Positions 42,151-48,733 of a stretch of 64,000 bases of DNA are shown here, piece by piece. This stretch comes from Bog-532 sp963824545. Lineage in GTDB: Bacteria; Actinomycetota; Actinomycetes; Streptosporangiales; Streptosporangiaceae. The position numbers were made by a program, and so were the translations under genes. The notes beneath the pieces are model-generated. The model was given only the letters and a program-made list of their open reading frames with translations. It was not told the origin of the DNA and did no database searches. Positions within the stretch are counted from its first letter, which is position 1; each line of letters starts with the position of its first letter. The stretch is from contig CAWGPP010000002.1 in NCBI GenBank assembly GCA_963824545.1, forward strand, positions 124,001 to 188,000. The letters are read 5' to 3'.

Positions 42151-43200
42151 ATGCCCACCGTGTACGACGTGGCACGCCTGGCTGGCGTCTCGACCGCGAC
42201 GGTCTCGCGCGTGATGCGCGGTTCTGACCTGGTGCGAGCGGACACCCGGGAACGGGTCCTGGCGGTGATCGACGAGGTCGGTTTCGTACCGGACGCCTCC
42301 GCGCAGGGACTGTCCCGGCGGCGCAAGGAGATCATCGGGCTGGTGGCGCTGGAGCGCGGGATCGACGAAACCGACATCGAGCGGGACGGCCTGCTGTTCG
42401 TGGACCAGATCGTGCACGCGGTCGAGGCGGTGCTCCGCGGCACGGAATGTTCTCTCCTGCTGTCGTTCGGTCCCAGCGGCGAGCACTTCCAGCACCGCAT
42501 CCGCGCGCTGTCCGGCAAGGTCGACGGGCTGCTGGTGATCGAGGACGCGATGCCTGCCGCGCAGTTGCGGGCCCTGGCGCGACGGCTGCCCGTGGTCGCC
42601 ATCGCGACGTCGGCGGAGGAGGCAGGGCTGGACGCGGTCCGGGTCGACAACGCTGCCGGGATGCGCGCGCTGGCCGAGCACCTGGTGACCGGGCACGGAT
42701 ACCGCCGGCTGGGCTTCGCGGCCGGCCCCCCGGACGCACCCGACGCGGTGGAACGCCTGATGGCCTTCTCCGCGGCCGTCCGCGAGCGACTGGCGCACAC
42801 CGTCGACGTGGTCCCGGGCGGGGACTTTTCCGAGGCCAGTGGGCGGACCGCGGCCCGGGTGCTGCTCAGCCGGGAGGCCGTGCCCGAAGCGGTCGCCTGC
42901 GCGAACGACCAGATGGCGATCGGCGTCATCCGGGAACTGCAACGGTCCGGCATCCGGGTGCCAGAGGACGTCGCGGTGACTGGATTCGACGACATCTTCC
43001 CGGGCCGGGTCGTCGACCCGGCGCTCACCACGGTGAGCCAGCCGTTCCGGGACCTTGGCGCCCGCGCCGCCGCGCGGCTGCTTCAGCGGATCGACGGCAG
43101 CGAGGTCGCGCCGCGTGCCGACATCCTGCCCACCGGGCTGGTCGTCCGGCGCAGTTGCGGCTGCCCGGCCAGCCCAGCGTCCCCCTCGCTGCCCCTGTGA
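42151..43200 (+). CDS. LacI-family transcriptional regulator
   Basis: A full-length 349-residue regulator: N-terminal helix-turn-helix and hinge (VYDVARLAGVSTATVSRVM, VGFVPDASAQGLSRRR) and a periplasmic-binding-protein-like sugar domain (GLLVIEDAMP, VDNAAGMRALAEHLV, ACANDQMAIGVIREL, VTGFDDIFPGRVV, LTTVSQPF). It ends RRSCGCPAS. The effector is unknown; the adjacent GH1 gene suggests a beta-glucoside. ATG 42151 has GAGG about 9 bp upstream; the longer frame from 42064 would start in its own promoter. Confidence 0.92.
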   Translation: MPTVYDVARLAGVSTATVSRVMRGSDLVRADTRERVLAVIDEVGFVPDASAQGLSRRRKEIIGLVALERGIDETDIERDGLLFVDQIVHAVEAVLRGTECSLLLSFGPSGEHFQHRIRALSGKVDGLLVIEDAMPAAQLRALARRLPVVAIATSAEEAGLDAVRVDNAAGMRALAEHLVTGHGYRRLGFAAGPPDAPDAVERLMAFSAAVRERLAHTVDVVPGGDFSEASGRTAARVLLSREAVPEAVACANDQMAIGVIRELQRSGIRVPEDVAVTGFDDIFPGRVVDPALTTVSQPFRDLGARAAARLLQRIDGSEVAPRADILPTGLVVRRSCGCPASPASPSLPL

Positions 43201-43267
43201 GACCAGCGGGCTACACCGGGTCCGCCGCGCCCCGCTTGCGCGGCGGGCCCGGGCCGGTGGCGCCCTT

Positions 43268-43313
43268 GGGTAAGCGTCGGGGCTGGGCGGGGGGTAAGCG
43301 TCGGAGCTGGGCG
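43268..43313. repeat. two 22-bp direct repeats
   Basis: GGGTAAGCGTCGG.GCTGGGCG occurs at 43268-43289 and 43292-43313 after the lacI stop, differing at one base. Confidence 0.75.
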
Positions 43314-43355
43314 CCGTGCCCAGTTCCGATGAGGTGAGACACCCGACACGGTGAT

Positions 43356-43392
43356 GCGTGGCGGTGCCCGGCCAGCCCGGGTACCGCCACGC
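43356..43392 (+). terminator. 16-bp hairpin after the LacI gene
   Basis: GCGTGGCGGTGCCCGG (43356-43371) pairs with 43377-43392 through 16 bp, including one G-U pair, with a 5-nt loop. It isolates lacI from the secreted-protein gene. The rest of 43201-43546 holds no gene. Confidence 0.75.
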
Positions 43393-43546
43393 GCCCGCCC
43401 GACGGCAGGGCTGGGCCAGGCCTCAGCACCCGGCGGTCACCAGGCGTTCACCATCTGGCCGAGCGGTCCATAGGGGGCAGTCATCCGGCGTGGATAGAAG
43501 GGAACGTCCACATTTGTGACAACGACGTTGGCAAGGGGCGGGATCT

Positions 43547-44803
43547 ATGCGATTTTCTCCGCGAGGCCTGGCCGCGGCAGCGGCGGCAGCCGCTATCCCG
43601 ATCGGCGTTCTGAGCGCCGGCACCGCGTTCGCCGCGCCCGCTCATCTGGGGGGGCCGGCTCATCTGGGCGCGCCCGCTGAGGGGGCGCCCGCTGAGGGGG
43701 CGTCCGCTGAGGGGGCGTCCGCTCAAGGCGCAGAGGGCTACACGGTGGCGACGGTCCTGTCGGGCCAGCAGCTGAGCCACACATTCACGGCCGCCGGCTC
43801 CGGGAAGCCGGTGACCGAGCACCTCACCCTTCCCGATGACATCACCACACTCGGCGGGCTCCTGTACACCGCCTTCCAGAACGGTGTGGGCCCGCAGGGA
43901 CAGGCCAGCACCGACGGGAACCTCGACAGCACGATCGTGGCCTTCACCCGCAGTGGCCGGGCCGTTCATCTGTGGGACGTCCGCGGCAAGTGCGACGGCC
44001 TGACCGCCGACCCCTGGACCGGCACGGTCATCGCGACGGTGAACGAGGACGCCAACTCCAGCCTGTACGCCATCCACCCAGAGGCGCGACGAGGGAGCCA
44101 GGTCCAGCACTACGCCTACAACGAGCCGCTGCCGCACAAGGGCGGCACCGACGCCATCTCCGCCTACCACGGCCGGCTGCTGATCAGCGCGTCGGCGCCG
44201 GGCACGACCGGATCCGCCGCGCCGAACGCCGCCTACCCGGCGGTCTTCACCGTGTCCCTGGACGCGCGGACCCACGTCGCGACGGTCCGCCCGCTGTTCG
44301 GTGACGAAGCCAAGGCGACCGTGGCCAACGCCGGGACCAGCGCCGGGAAGACCGTCAGCCTCGCTCTCACCGACCCCGACTCCAACGAGATCGTGCCGTG
44401 GGCGGCACCGCGGTTCCGCGGTGATTTCATGCTCACCAGCCAGGGTGACCAGGAACAGATCTACGTGCGGGACGCCGGCACCCGACGGCAGAGCCTGTCG
44501 CTGCTCAGCCTGTCCCAGTCGGTCGACGACACGGCCTGGGCGGCCAGCGGGCACGGGCGGCTCTACGCCACCGACAATGGCGGGAACACGGTCGACGTGG
44601 TGACCGGCCCGTTCCGCCCCGGCACCGCGTTCGTCGCCGTCACACCGTGCGGGTCCAACAGCGCGCCGGCGACCTGCCCGGCACCGCCCGCCTACCCGGC
44701 GAACTATCTCGGCATGCTGAACATGTCCACGGGCCGCATCAGCGCGGTCACGACCAGCGGCGCCACCCTGCAGCCGCAAGGAATGATCTTCGTTTCGCCC
44801 TGA
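43547..44803 (+). CDS. secreted protein, probable beta-propeller, unknown function
   Basis: A 418-residue exported protein: signal peptide MRFSPRGLAA... ending TAFAAPA. Residues 30-62 are a low-complexity stretch with GAPAEGA/GASAEGA repeats. The remainder has recurring strand patterns (TIVAFTRSGRAVHLWDV, GTVIATVNED, DAISAYHGRLLISAS, RLYATDNGGNTVDVVTG) that suggest a WD/NHL-like propeller, but I cannot assign a family. A Cys pair near the end (TPCGSNSAPATCP) may be a disulphide. AAGGGGCGG lies upstream of the ATG. Confidence 0.8.
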   Translation: MRFSPRGLAAAAAAAAIPIGVLSAGTAFAAPAHLGGPAHLGAPAEGAPAEGASAEGASAQGAEGYTVATVLSGQQLSHTFTAAGSGKPVTEHLTLPDDITTLGGLLYTAFQNGVGPQGQASTDGNLDSTIVAFTRSGRAVHLWDVRGKCDGLTADPWTGTVIATVNEDANSSLYAIHPEARRGSQVQHYAYNEPLPHKGGTDAISAYHGRLLISASAPGTTGSAAPNAAYPAVFTVSLDARTHVATVRPLFGDEAKATVANAGTSAGKTVSLALTDPDSNEIVPWAAPRFRGDFMLTSQGDQEQIYVRDAGTRRQSLSLLSLSQSVDDTAWAASGHGRLYATDNGGNTVDVVTGPFRPGTAFVAVTPCGSNSAPATCPAPPAYPANYLGMLNMSTGRISAVTTSGATLQPQGMIFVSP

Positions 44804-44845
44804 GCGCGAACGCGGCCGCGGCGCCAGCCACACTAGGCTGGCGCC

Positions 44846-45445
44846 GTGGCCCATGTCCGGTACGGCTCAGCCGTGGATGCGGAGGCGATCTCCCGGGTCC
44901 GGCACGATGCCTGGCGCGCAGCGTACGCCGGCATTATCGGGGCCGAGATCATCGACAGGGCGACCCGCGTTTCCGACATCGACCGCGAGCGAGCCCTCTT
45001 CGTTTCGCGGCCGTGGCGCCGGACGCTGGTCGCGGAGCCCGCGCCCAGCCCGCCCCCAGCCGCTGTCCCGCCCGTCCCCGCGCCGGTGGCCGAGATCATC
45101 GGTTACGCGAGTTTCGGTCCCGAACGGGGGGTCGATGGAGCTCCCATCCCAGAACGGGCAGGCCGCGAAGGCAGCCCGATACCTCGCTGCGCCGAGCTGT
45201 ATGCCCTCTATGTCACGTCGGCCTGGTGGTCGACCGGAACCGGCCGGGACCTGATGTGCCGGGTCCTGGACGAGACCCAGGCGGGGGGTTACCCGCGGAT
45301 CGTCTTGTGGGTGCTGGAGCAGAATGCCCGGGCCCGCAGGTTCTACGAGCGCTCGGGCTTCCGCCTGGACGGCCGGTCATTCGTGCCGGACTGGCTCGGC
45401 GGCGTCACCGAGGTCTGCTACGCCCGCGATCTCGACGCACCGTAG
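44846..45445 (+). CDS. GNAT-family N-acetyltransferase
   Basis: A 199-residue acetyltransferase-fold protein. RRDAW-type start (VRHDAWRAAYAGII), then ELYALYVTSAWWSTGTGRDLM, where the acetyl-CoA loop reads WWSTGTGRDLM, IVLWVLEQNARARRFYERSGF with the classic NARARRFYE motif, and EVCYARDL. A Pro-rich loop (APSPPPAAVPPVPAP) of about 20 residues is inserted between strands. The acceptor substrate is unknown. GTG start at 44846, 43 bp after the secreted protein gene. Confidence 0.88.
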   Translation: MAHVRYGSAVDAEAISRVRHDAWRAAYAGIIGAEIIDRATRVSDIDRERALFVSRPWRRTLVAEPAPSPPPAAVPPVPAPVAEIIGYASFGPERGVDGAPIPERAGREGSPIPRCAELYALYVTSAWWSTGTGRDLMCRVLDETQAGGYPRIVLWVLEQNARARRFYERSGFRLDGRSFVPDWLGGVTEVCYARDLDAP

Positions 45446-45455
45446 GGCCCGCGGT

Positions 45456-46145
45456 TCACCAGCCGCGGGCGCGCCATTCGGCCAGGTGCGGGCGCTCCGC
45501 GCCGAGGGTGGTGTCGTTGCCGTGGCCCGGGTACACCCAGGTCCCGTCCGGCAGCGGCGCGAACACCCGCGCCTCCAGGTCGTCCATCAGCGAGGCAAAG
45601 TCCGCCGGGTTCGTGGTCTTGCCCGGGCCGCCGGGGAACAGCGAATCCCCGGTGAACAGGTGCGGTGATCCGGCCAGCCGGCCCTCCGCGTCGTAGCAGA
45701 GCGCGACGCTGCCCGGCGTGTGCCCGCGCAGGTGGATGACGGACACGGCCGCGTCGCCGAACCGCAGGATGTCGCCGTCGGTGATGTCGTCGTCTATGGG
45801 GACGGGCAGCTCGCCGGCGTCTTCGGTGTGCGCAACGAGAACGGCGCCGGTCGCCTGCTGAACCTCGGCCAGCGCCTGCCAGTGGTCGTAGTGCCGGTGC
45901 GTCGTCACGATCCACGTGATGGGCGTGCCGCCGATCAGCTCGATCAGCCGATCCGCCTCGTTCGCCGCGTCGATGAGCAGGCCCTCGCCCGTCGCCGTGT
46001 CGCGGAGCAGGTAGGCATTATTGTCCATCGGGCCGACGGCCAGCTTCGTAATCGTGAGACCGTCGATCTCACGCGTGTCAGGCGGCCCGCCGACTTTCAC
46101 GTTCCCGGTGTAGGTCACCTGGCTATCGTACGGGCCTGTGACCAT
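45456..46145 (-). CDS. metallo-beta-lactamase fold hydrolase (glyoxalase II-like)
   Basis: A 229-residue MBL-fold protein: the metal motif THRHYDHW (HxHxDH), a later His in LRGHTPGS, Asp in FTGDSLFPGGPG and the final His in VYPGHGNDTT. The pattern is close to glyoxalase II-like thioester hydrolases; the substrate is not proven. ATG 46145 starts just before VTYTGNVKVGGP; the frame is open further upstream but overlaps the VOC gene. It converges with the GNAT gene, leaving 10 bp between ends. Confidence 0.85.
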   Translation of the reverse strand: MVTGPYDSQVTYTGNVKVGGPPDTREIDGLTITKLAVGPMDNNAYLLRDTATGEGLLIDAANEADRLIELIGGTPITWIVTTHRHYDHWQALAEVQQATGAVLVAHTEDAGELPVPIDDDITDGDILRFGDAAVSVIHLRGHTPGSVALCYDAEGRLAGSPHLFTGDSLFPGGPGKTTNPADFASLMDDLEARVFAPLPDGTWVYPGHGNDTTLGAERPHLAEWRARGW

Positions 46146-46185
46146 GGTCGCTTGGCGTCGGTGAACACCAATCGCAACCAGTTGA

Positions 46186-46563
46186 TTACGATCGCGCCCC
46201 TTCCTGCCAGACGCCGATGACGTTGCCGGCCGGATCACGAAATAGCGCCACCCACAGATTTCCCTCCGGGTAGGGCGGCGCCACCATCTCCCCACCGTGC
46301 GCCGTGACCTGGGCGAGGGCCGTGTCGATGCCGTGCACGTAGATGTAAGGCCGTATGCCCGTGTCCCCGCCGACGGCGAGATCCGGCTGGAAATGCCCGA
46401 TCACGTGCCCGCTTCCGTCCGTGAAAGACGGCGCGTCGCGGTCACCGCGGATGACCCAGCCGAACGCGCCCTGGTAGAACTCGGCCAGCCGGGCGGCGTC
46501 CGGCGCCGGGATCCGCAGGTAGCTGACCCCGCCGGGCCGGAAGACGGTGGGCTCTTCGCTCAC
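46186..46563 (-). CDS. VOC-family (glyoxalase/bleomycin resistance fold) protein
   Basis: A 125-residue single-domain VOC protein: GGVSYLRIPAPDAARLAEFYQGAFGW in parts, ACPSF-like DAPSFTDGSGHVIGHF, IYVHGIDTALAQVTAHGGEMV, and the ending VALFRDPAGNVIGVWQ. Members act as glyoxalases, dioxygenases or binding proteins; which applies is unknown. The GTG start at 46563 overlaps the stop of the next gene upstream as GTGA, so the two VOC genes are coupled and may be a duplication. Confidence 0.88.
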   Translation of the reverse strand: MSEEPTVFRPGGVSYLRIPAPDAARLAEFYQGAFGWVIRGDRDAPSFTDGSGHVIGHFQPDLAVGGDTGIRPYIYVHGIDTALAQVTAHGGEMVAPPYPEGNLWVALFRDPAGNVIGVWQEGARS

Positions 46564-46931
46564 TGGGGCGGCTCCTGGTAGATGCCGAGGAGGTTCCCGG
46601 CCGGGTCGCGGAACACGGCGGTGATCTCGGGTGCCTGCCAGCCGATGGGCTGCACGATCTCGCCCCCGTGCGCGACGATCGTGGCCACGGTCTCCTCGGC
46701 GTCGTCCACCATGATGTCGACCTGGAGTCCCGGCTCACCGGCCCACGGCTTGCGGTTCGTCACCCACATTCCGCTCACCTGGCCGGTGCTGTCGTCGAAG
46801 GCGGTGGTGCCGTCGTCATGGCTGCGCAACGGCCAGCCGAACACCTCGTGGTAAAAGCGGGACGAGGTACCGACGTCGACGGCAGGGATCTGCAGGTAAC
46901 AGATCTTGCCATGATTGCTGGTCGGGGCCAT
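46560..46931 (-). CDS. VOC-family protein, first of a tandem pair
   Basis: A 123-residue VOC protein with the same layout as its neighbour: GKICYLQIPAVDVGTSSRFYHEVFGW in parts, TTAFDDSTGQVSGMW, VDIMVDDAEETVATIVAHGGEIV and ITAVFRDPAGNLLGIYQE. ATG 46931 has an excellent AGGAGG site 5 bp upstream, which rules out the longer frame to 46982. Function unknown. Confidence 0.9.
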   Translation of the reverse strand: MAPTSNHGKICYLQIPAVDVGTSSRFYHEVFGWPLRSHDDGTTAFDDSTGQVSGMWVTNRKPWAGEPGLQVDIMVDDAEETVATIVAHGGEIVQPIGWQAPEITAVFRDPAGNLLGIYQEPPQ

Positions 46932-47150
46932 GAATACCTCCTGTGTTCGAGGGCCGCCGGGCGGCAGGGCCGGTGGGTCCAATGGGGCCGGTAGGTCCGA
47001 TGGGGCAGTTGGGCAACGGGGGCAGGCGGAGCCGGGCGGCCCGAGGGCAGCGCGCTCTGGTAGCAGCCGAGAGCGCTCACGAAGGGAGCCAGCCGGGGCG
47101 AACGCGGGGCGGCGCTGACGTTCTTACCAGGTCAACGATAGGCCGGTAAC

Positions 47151-47559
47151 GTGTCCGTGTAGCTGTCCGGCTCCCGTCCCCGCTGACGGAGGTCGCCGAC
47201 GACCGGCCGGCCCGCGCCGGGGTCCGGCTGTACCTGAAACGGGACGACCTGATCAGCAGGGAGATTCCTGGCAACAAGTGGCGGAAGCTCGTACTCAACC
47301 TGGAGGCGGCCCGGCGTGGCTCCAGGAGGAGGCGTTCGGCGGCCCATACGGCTGCTGGCTGATCGATGACCGCTTTGCCTTCGGCGGTTTCGCCCGGCGT
47401 ACCGCGGACCTCGACCGTTTCATCGCCGATTTCTCGGCGCGGCACGGCCTCGCCCTGGACTGGGTCTACGTGGCCAAGATGATGTACGGCATCTACGCCT
47501 GCGCCGAGCGCGGTACCTTCGCTTCCGGCACCACCGTCGTCGCCGTCATCACGGGGTAG
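47151..47559 (+). pseudogene. ACC deaminase / D-cysteine desulfhydrase family remnant
   Basis: Two pieces of one PLP-dependent enzyme gene remain. From about 47171 the sequence reads LPSPLTEVADDRPARAGV and YLKRDDLI...IPGNKWRKL, the family N-terminus. From about 47320, in another frame, it reads FAFGGFARRTADLDRFIADF and LDWVYVAKMMYGIYACAERG with TTVVAVITG, the family C-terminus. The roughly 180 residues between, holding most of the PLP site, are deleted, and no start codon is in frame. The piece from 47278 may still be an open frame but not a working enzyme. Confidence 0.8.
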
Positions 47560-48094
47560 CGCTGGCGGGGACGGCCACCGCGTCGATGATCACGACGACC
47601 TTCGGCCCGACCATGCCCTTCTTCTTCGTCACGCCGCACTGGTGGCGGTCCACCGTGGCGGCGGCGCGGAACCGGGCGGTGCCGTCCTCGAGCCGGACCT
47701 CCTCGACCCTCAGGTCGGTGGGCACCGGCGTGCCGTGCGCCGTCACCGTCCCCGGGACGACCCAGCCGCTGCCCTCGGCCCGCGCCCCCTGGCCGCTGAA
47801 CGTGATCTCCGGGTAGGTCTGCGCGTCGATCAGGGTGGCGGAGGTGACGTCCTTGTCGCGCTTGCCGAGGCCGGACGAATAGCTGGTGGCGTCGATCGTC
47901 GCCTGCACGCTGGACTGCGCCGGGTCGGCGGCGATGGTTACCTCGCCGGACACGAGCCGGAAGGTTCCGTGCACGGTGATCAGGCCGAACATGCCCTTTC
48001 CGTCGGCCTTGACGGTGCTGCGGGCAGGGTCGAGACGGTAGGTCCCCGGTGCGGGGGTGGTAACGGACCCAGTGGTCGGCGAGGACTCGGTCAT
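47549..48094 (-). CDS. YceI-family lipid-binding-like protein
   Basis: A 181-residue YceI domain: GTYRLDPARSTVKADGKGMFG, VHGTFRLVSGEVTI, VQATIDATSYSSGLGKRDKDV in parts, YPEITFSGQG and VRLEDGTARFRAAATVDR. YceI proteins form a lipocalin-like barrel that binds polyisoprenoids. No signal peptide is present here, so it is likely cytosolic. AAAAGGAGAA precedes ATG 48094. Its last bases overlap the pseudogene on the other strand. Confidence 0.92.
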   Translation of the reverse strand: MTESSPTTGSVTTPAPGTYRLDPARSTVKADGKGMFGLITVHGTFRLVSGEVTIAADPAQSSVQATIDATSYSSGLGKRDKDVTSATLIDAQTYPEITFSGQGARAEGSGWVVPGTVTAHGTPVPTDLRVEEVRLEDGTARFRAAATVDRHQCGVTKKKGMVGPKVVVIIDAVAVPASATP

Positions 48095-48118
48095 CCGGGA
48101 TTCTCCTTTTACGTTGAC

Positions 48119-48164
48119 GTAGCCGGCGTTCTCAAGGTGGCGTAGCCGGCGTTCTCAAGGTGGC
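48119..48164. repeat. two tandem 23-bp repeats
   Basis: GTAGCCGGCGTTCTCAAGG plus GTGGC occurs as two perfect tandem copies (48119-48141, 48142-48164) upstream of yceI. Confidence 0.85.
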
Positions 48165-48183
48165 GCGGTGCGTCGCGACGTTC

Positions 48184-48228
48184 CATCCCGGCCATCCCGG
48201 CCATCCCGGCCATCCCGGCCATCCCGGC
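48184..48228. repeat. five tandem CATCCCGGC 9-mers
   Basis: Five perfect copies of CATCCCGGC, then a degenerate sixth, lie in the 640-bp yceI-uvrA gap. No gene is supported in this gap apart from the uvrA promoter near 48529. Confidence 0.9.
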
Positions 48229-48528
48229 CAAGCCGGCCAGCGCGGGCCGACCGGGAACGTCACCTGCCGCCATCTGGCAGCGCGGCCGGGGCGACCGCCA
48301 GCGGTACGGCTAACGTAACCCCGGTGACGGCTGAGGGCACCTTCTTTCCGCTGCCGTCTGGCGTGCGGGCCCTGCGGGCGGCAACCGCCGAGCCGGGGGA
48401 CGTCAAGCCGGCGTAGCCCGTAGCCTGAAGGGAAGAGTTCCGTGGCCCCGAGTGTTGAGCAGGCGCCGAATCGCGGGCTTCGCGGCGGAACGGTGCGGAC
48501 GGTGCGACGGTGCGGAAGCGGCCCGGTT

Positions 48529-48551
48529 TTGTCAGACCCCCTGGCTAGCAT
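48529..48551 (+). promoter_or_regulatory. PafBC/RecA-NDp-like promoter of uvrA
   Basis: TTGTCAGAC, 8 bases (CCCCTGGC), TAGCAT. The layout fits RecA-independent DNA-damage promoters (TTGTCRGTG N8 TANNNT), differing at two bases. It lies 183 bp before the uvrA start. The 13-base string TTGTCAGACCCCC is shared with the egtA promoter region. Confidence 0.7.
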
Positions 48552-48733
48552 GGAGTGGCGGCACGCCCTTCCCAGACGAGCTGCGACGATGCGGCGCCAC
48601 CAGCACGTTCGCAACGGTCCTGTAGCCCCTTCAGCCTACCTAGCACAGCGGAACCCAGCCTCACCACCCAAGCCAACCCAGCCGAAGCCGGCCGAGAGCC
48701 CGGCAGAGAGCCCGGCAGAGAGCAGAGAGCCCA

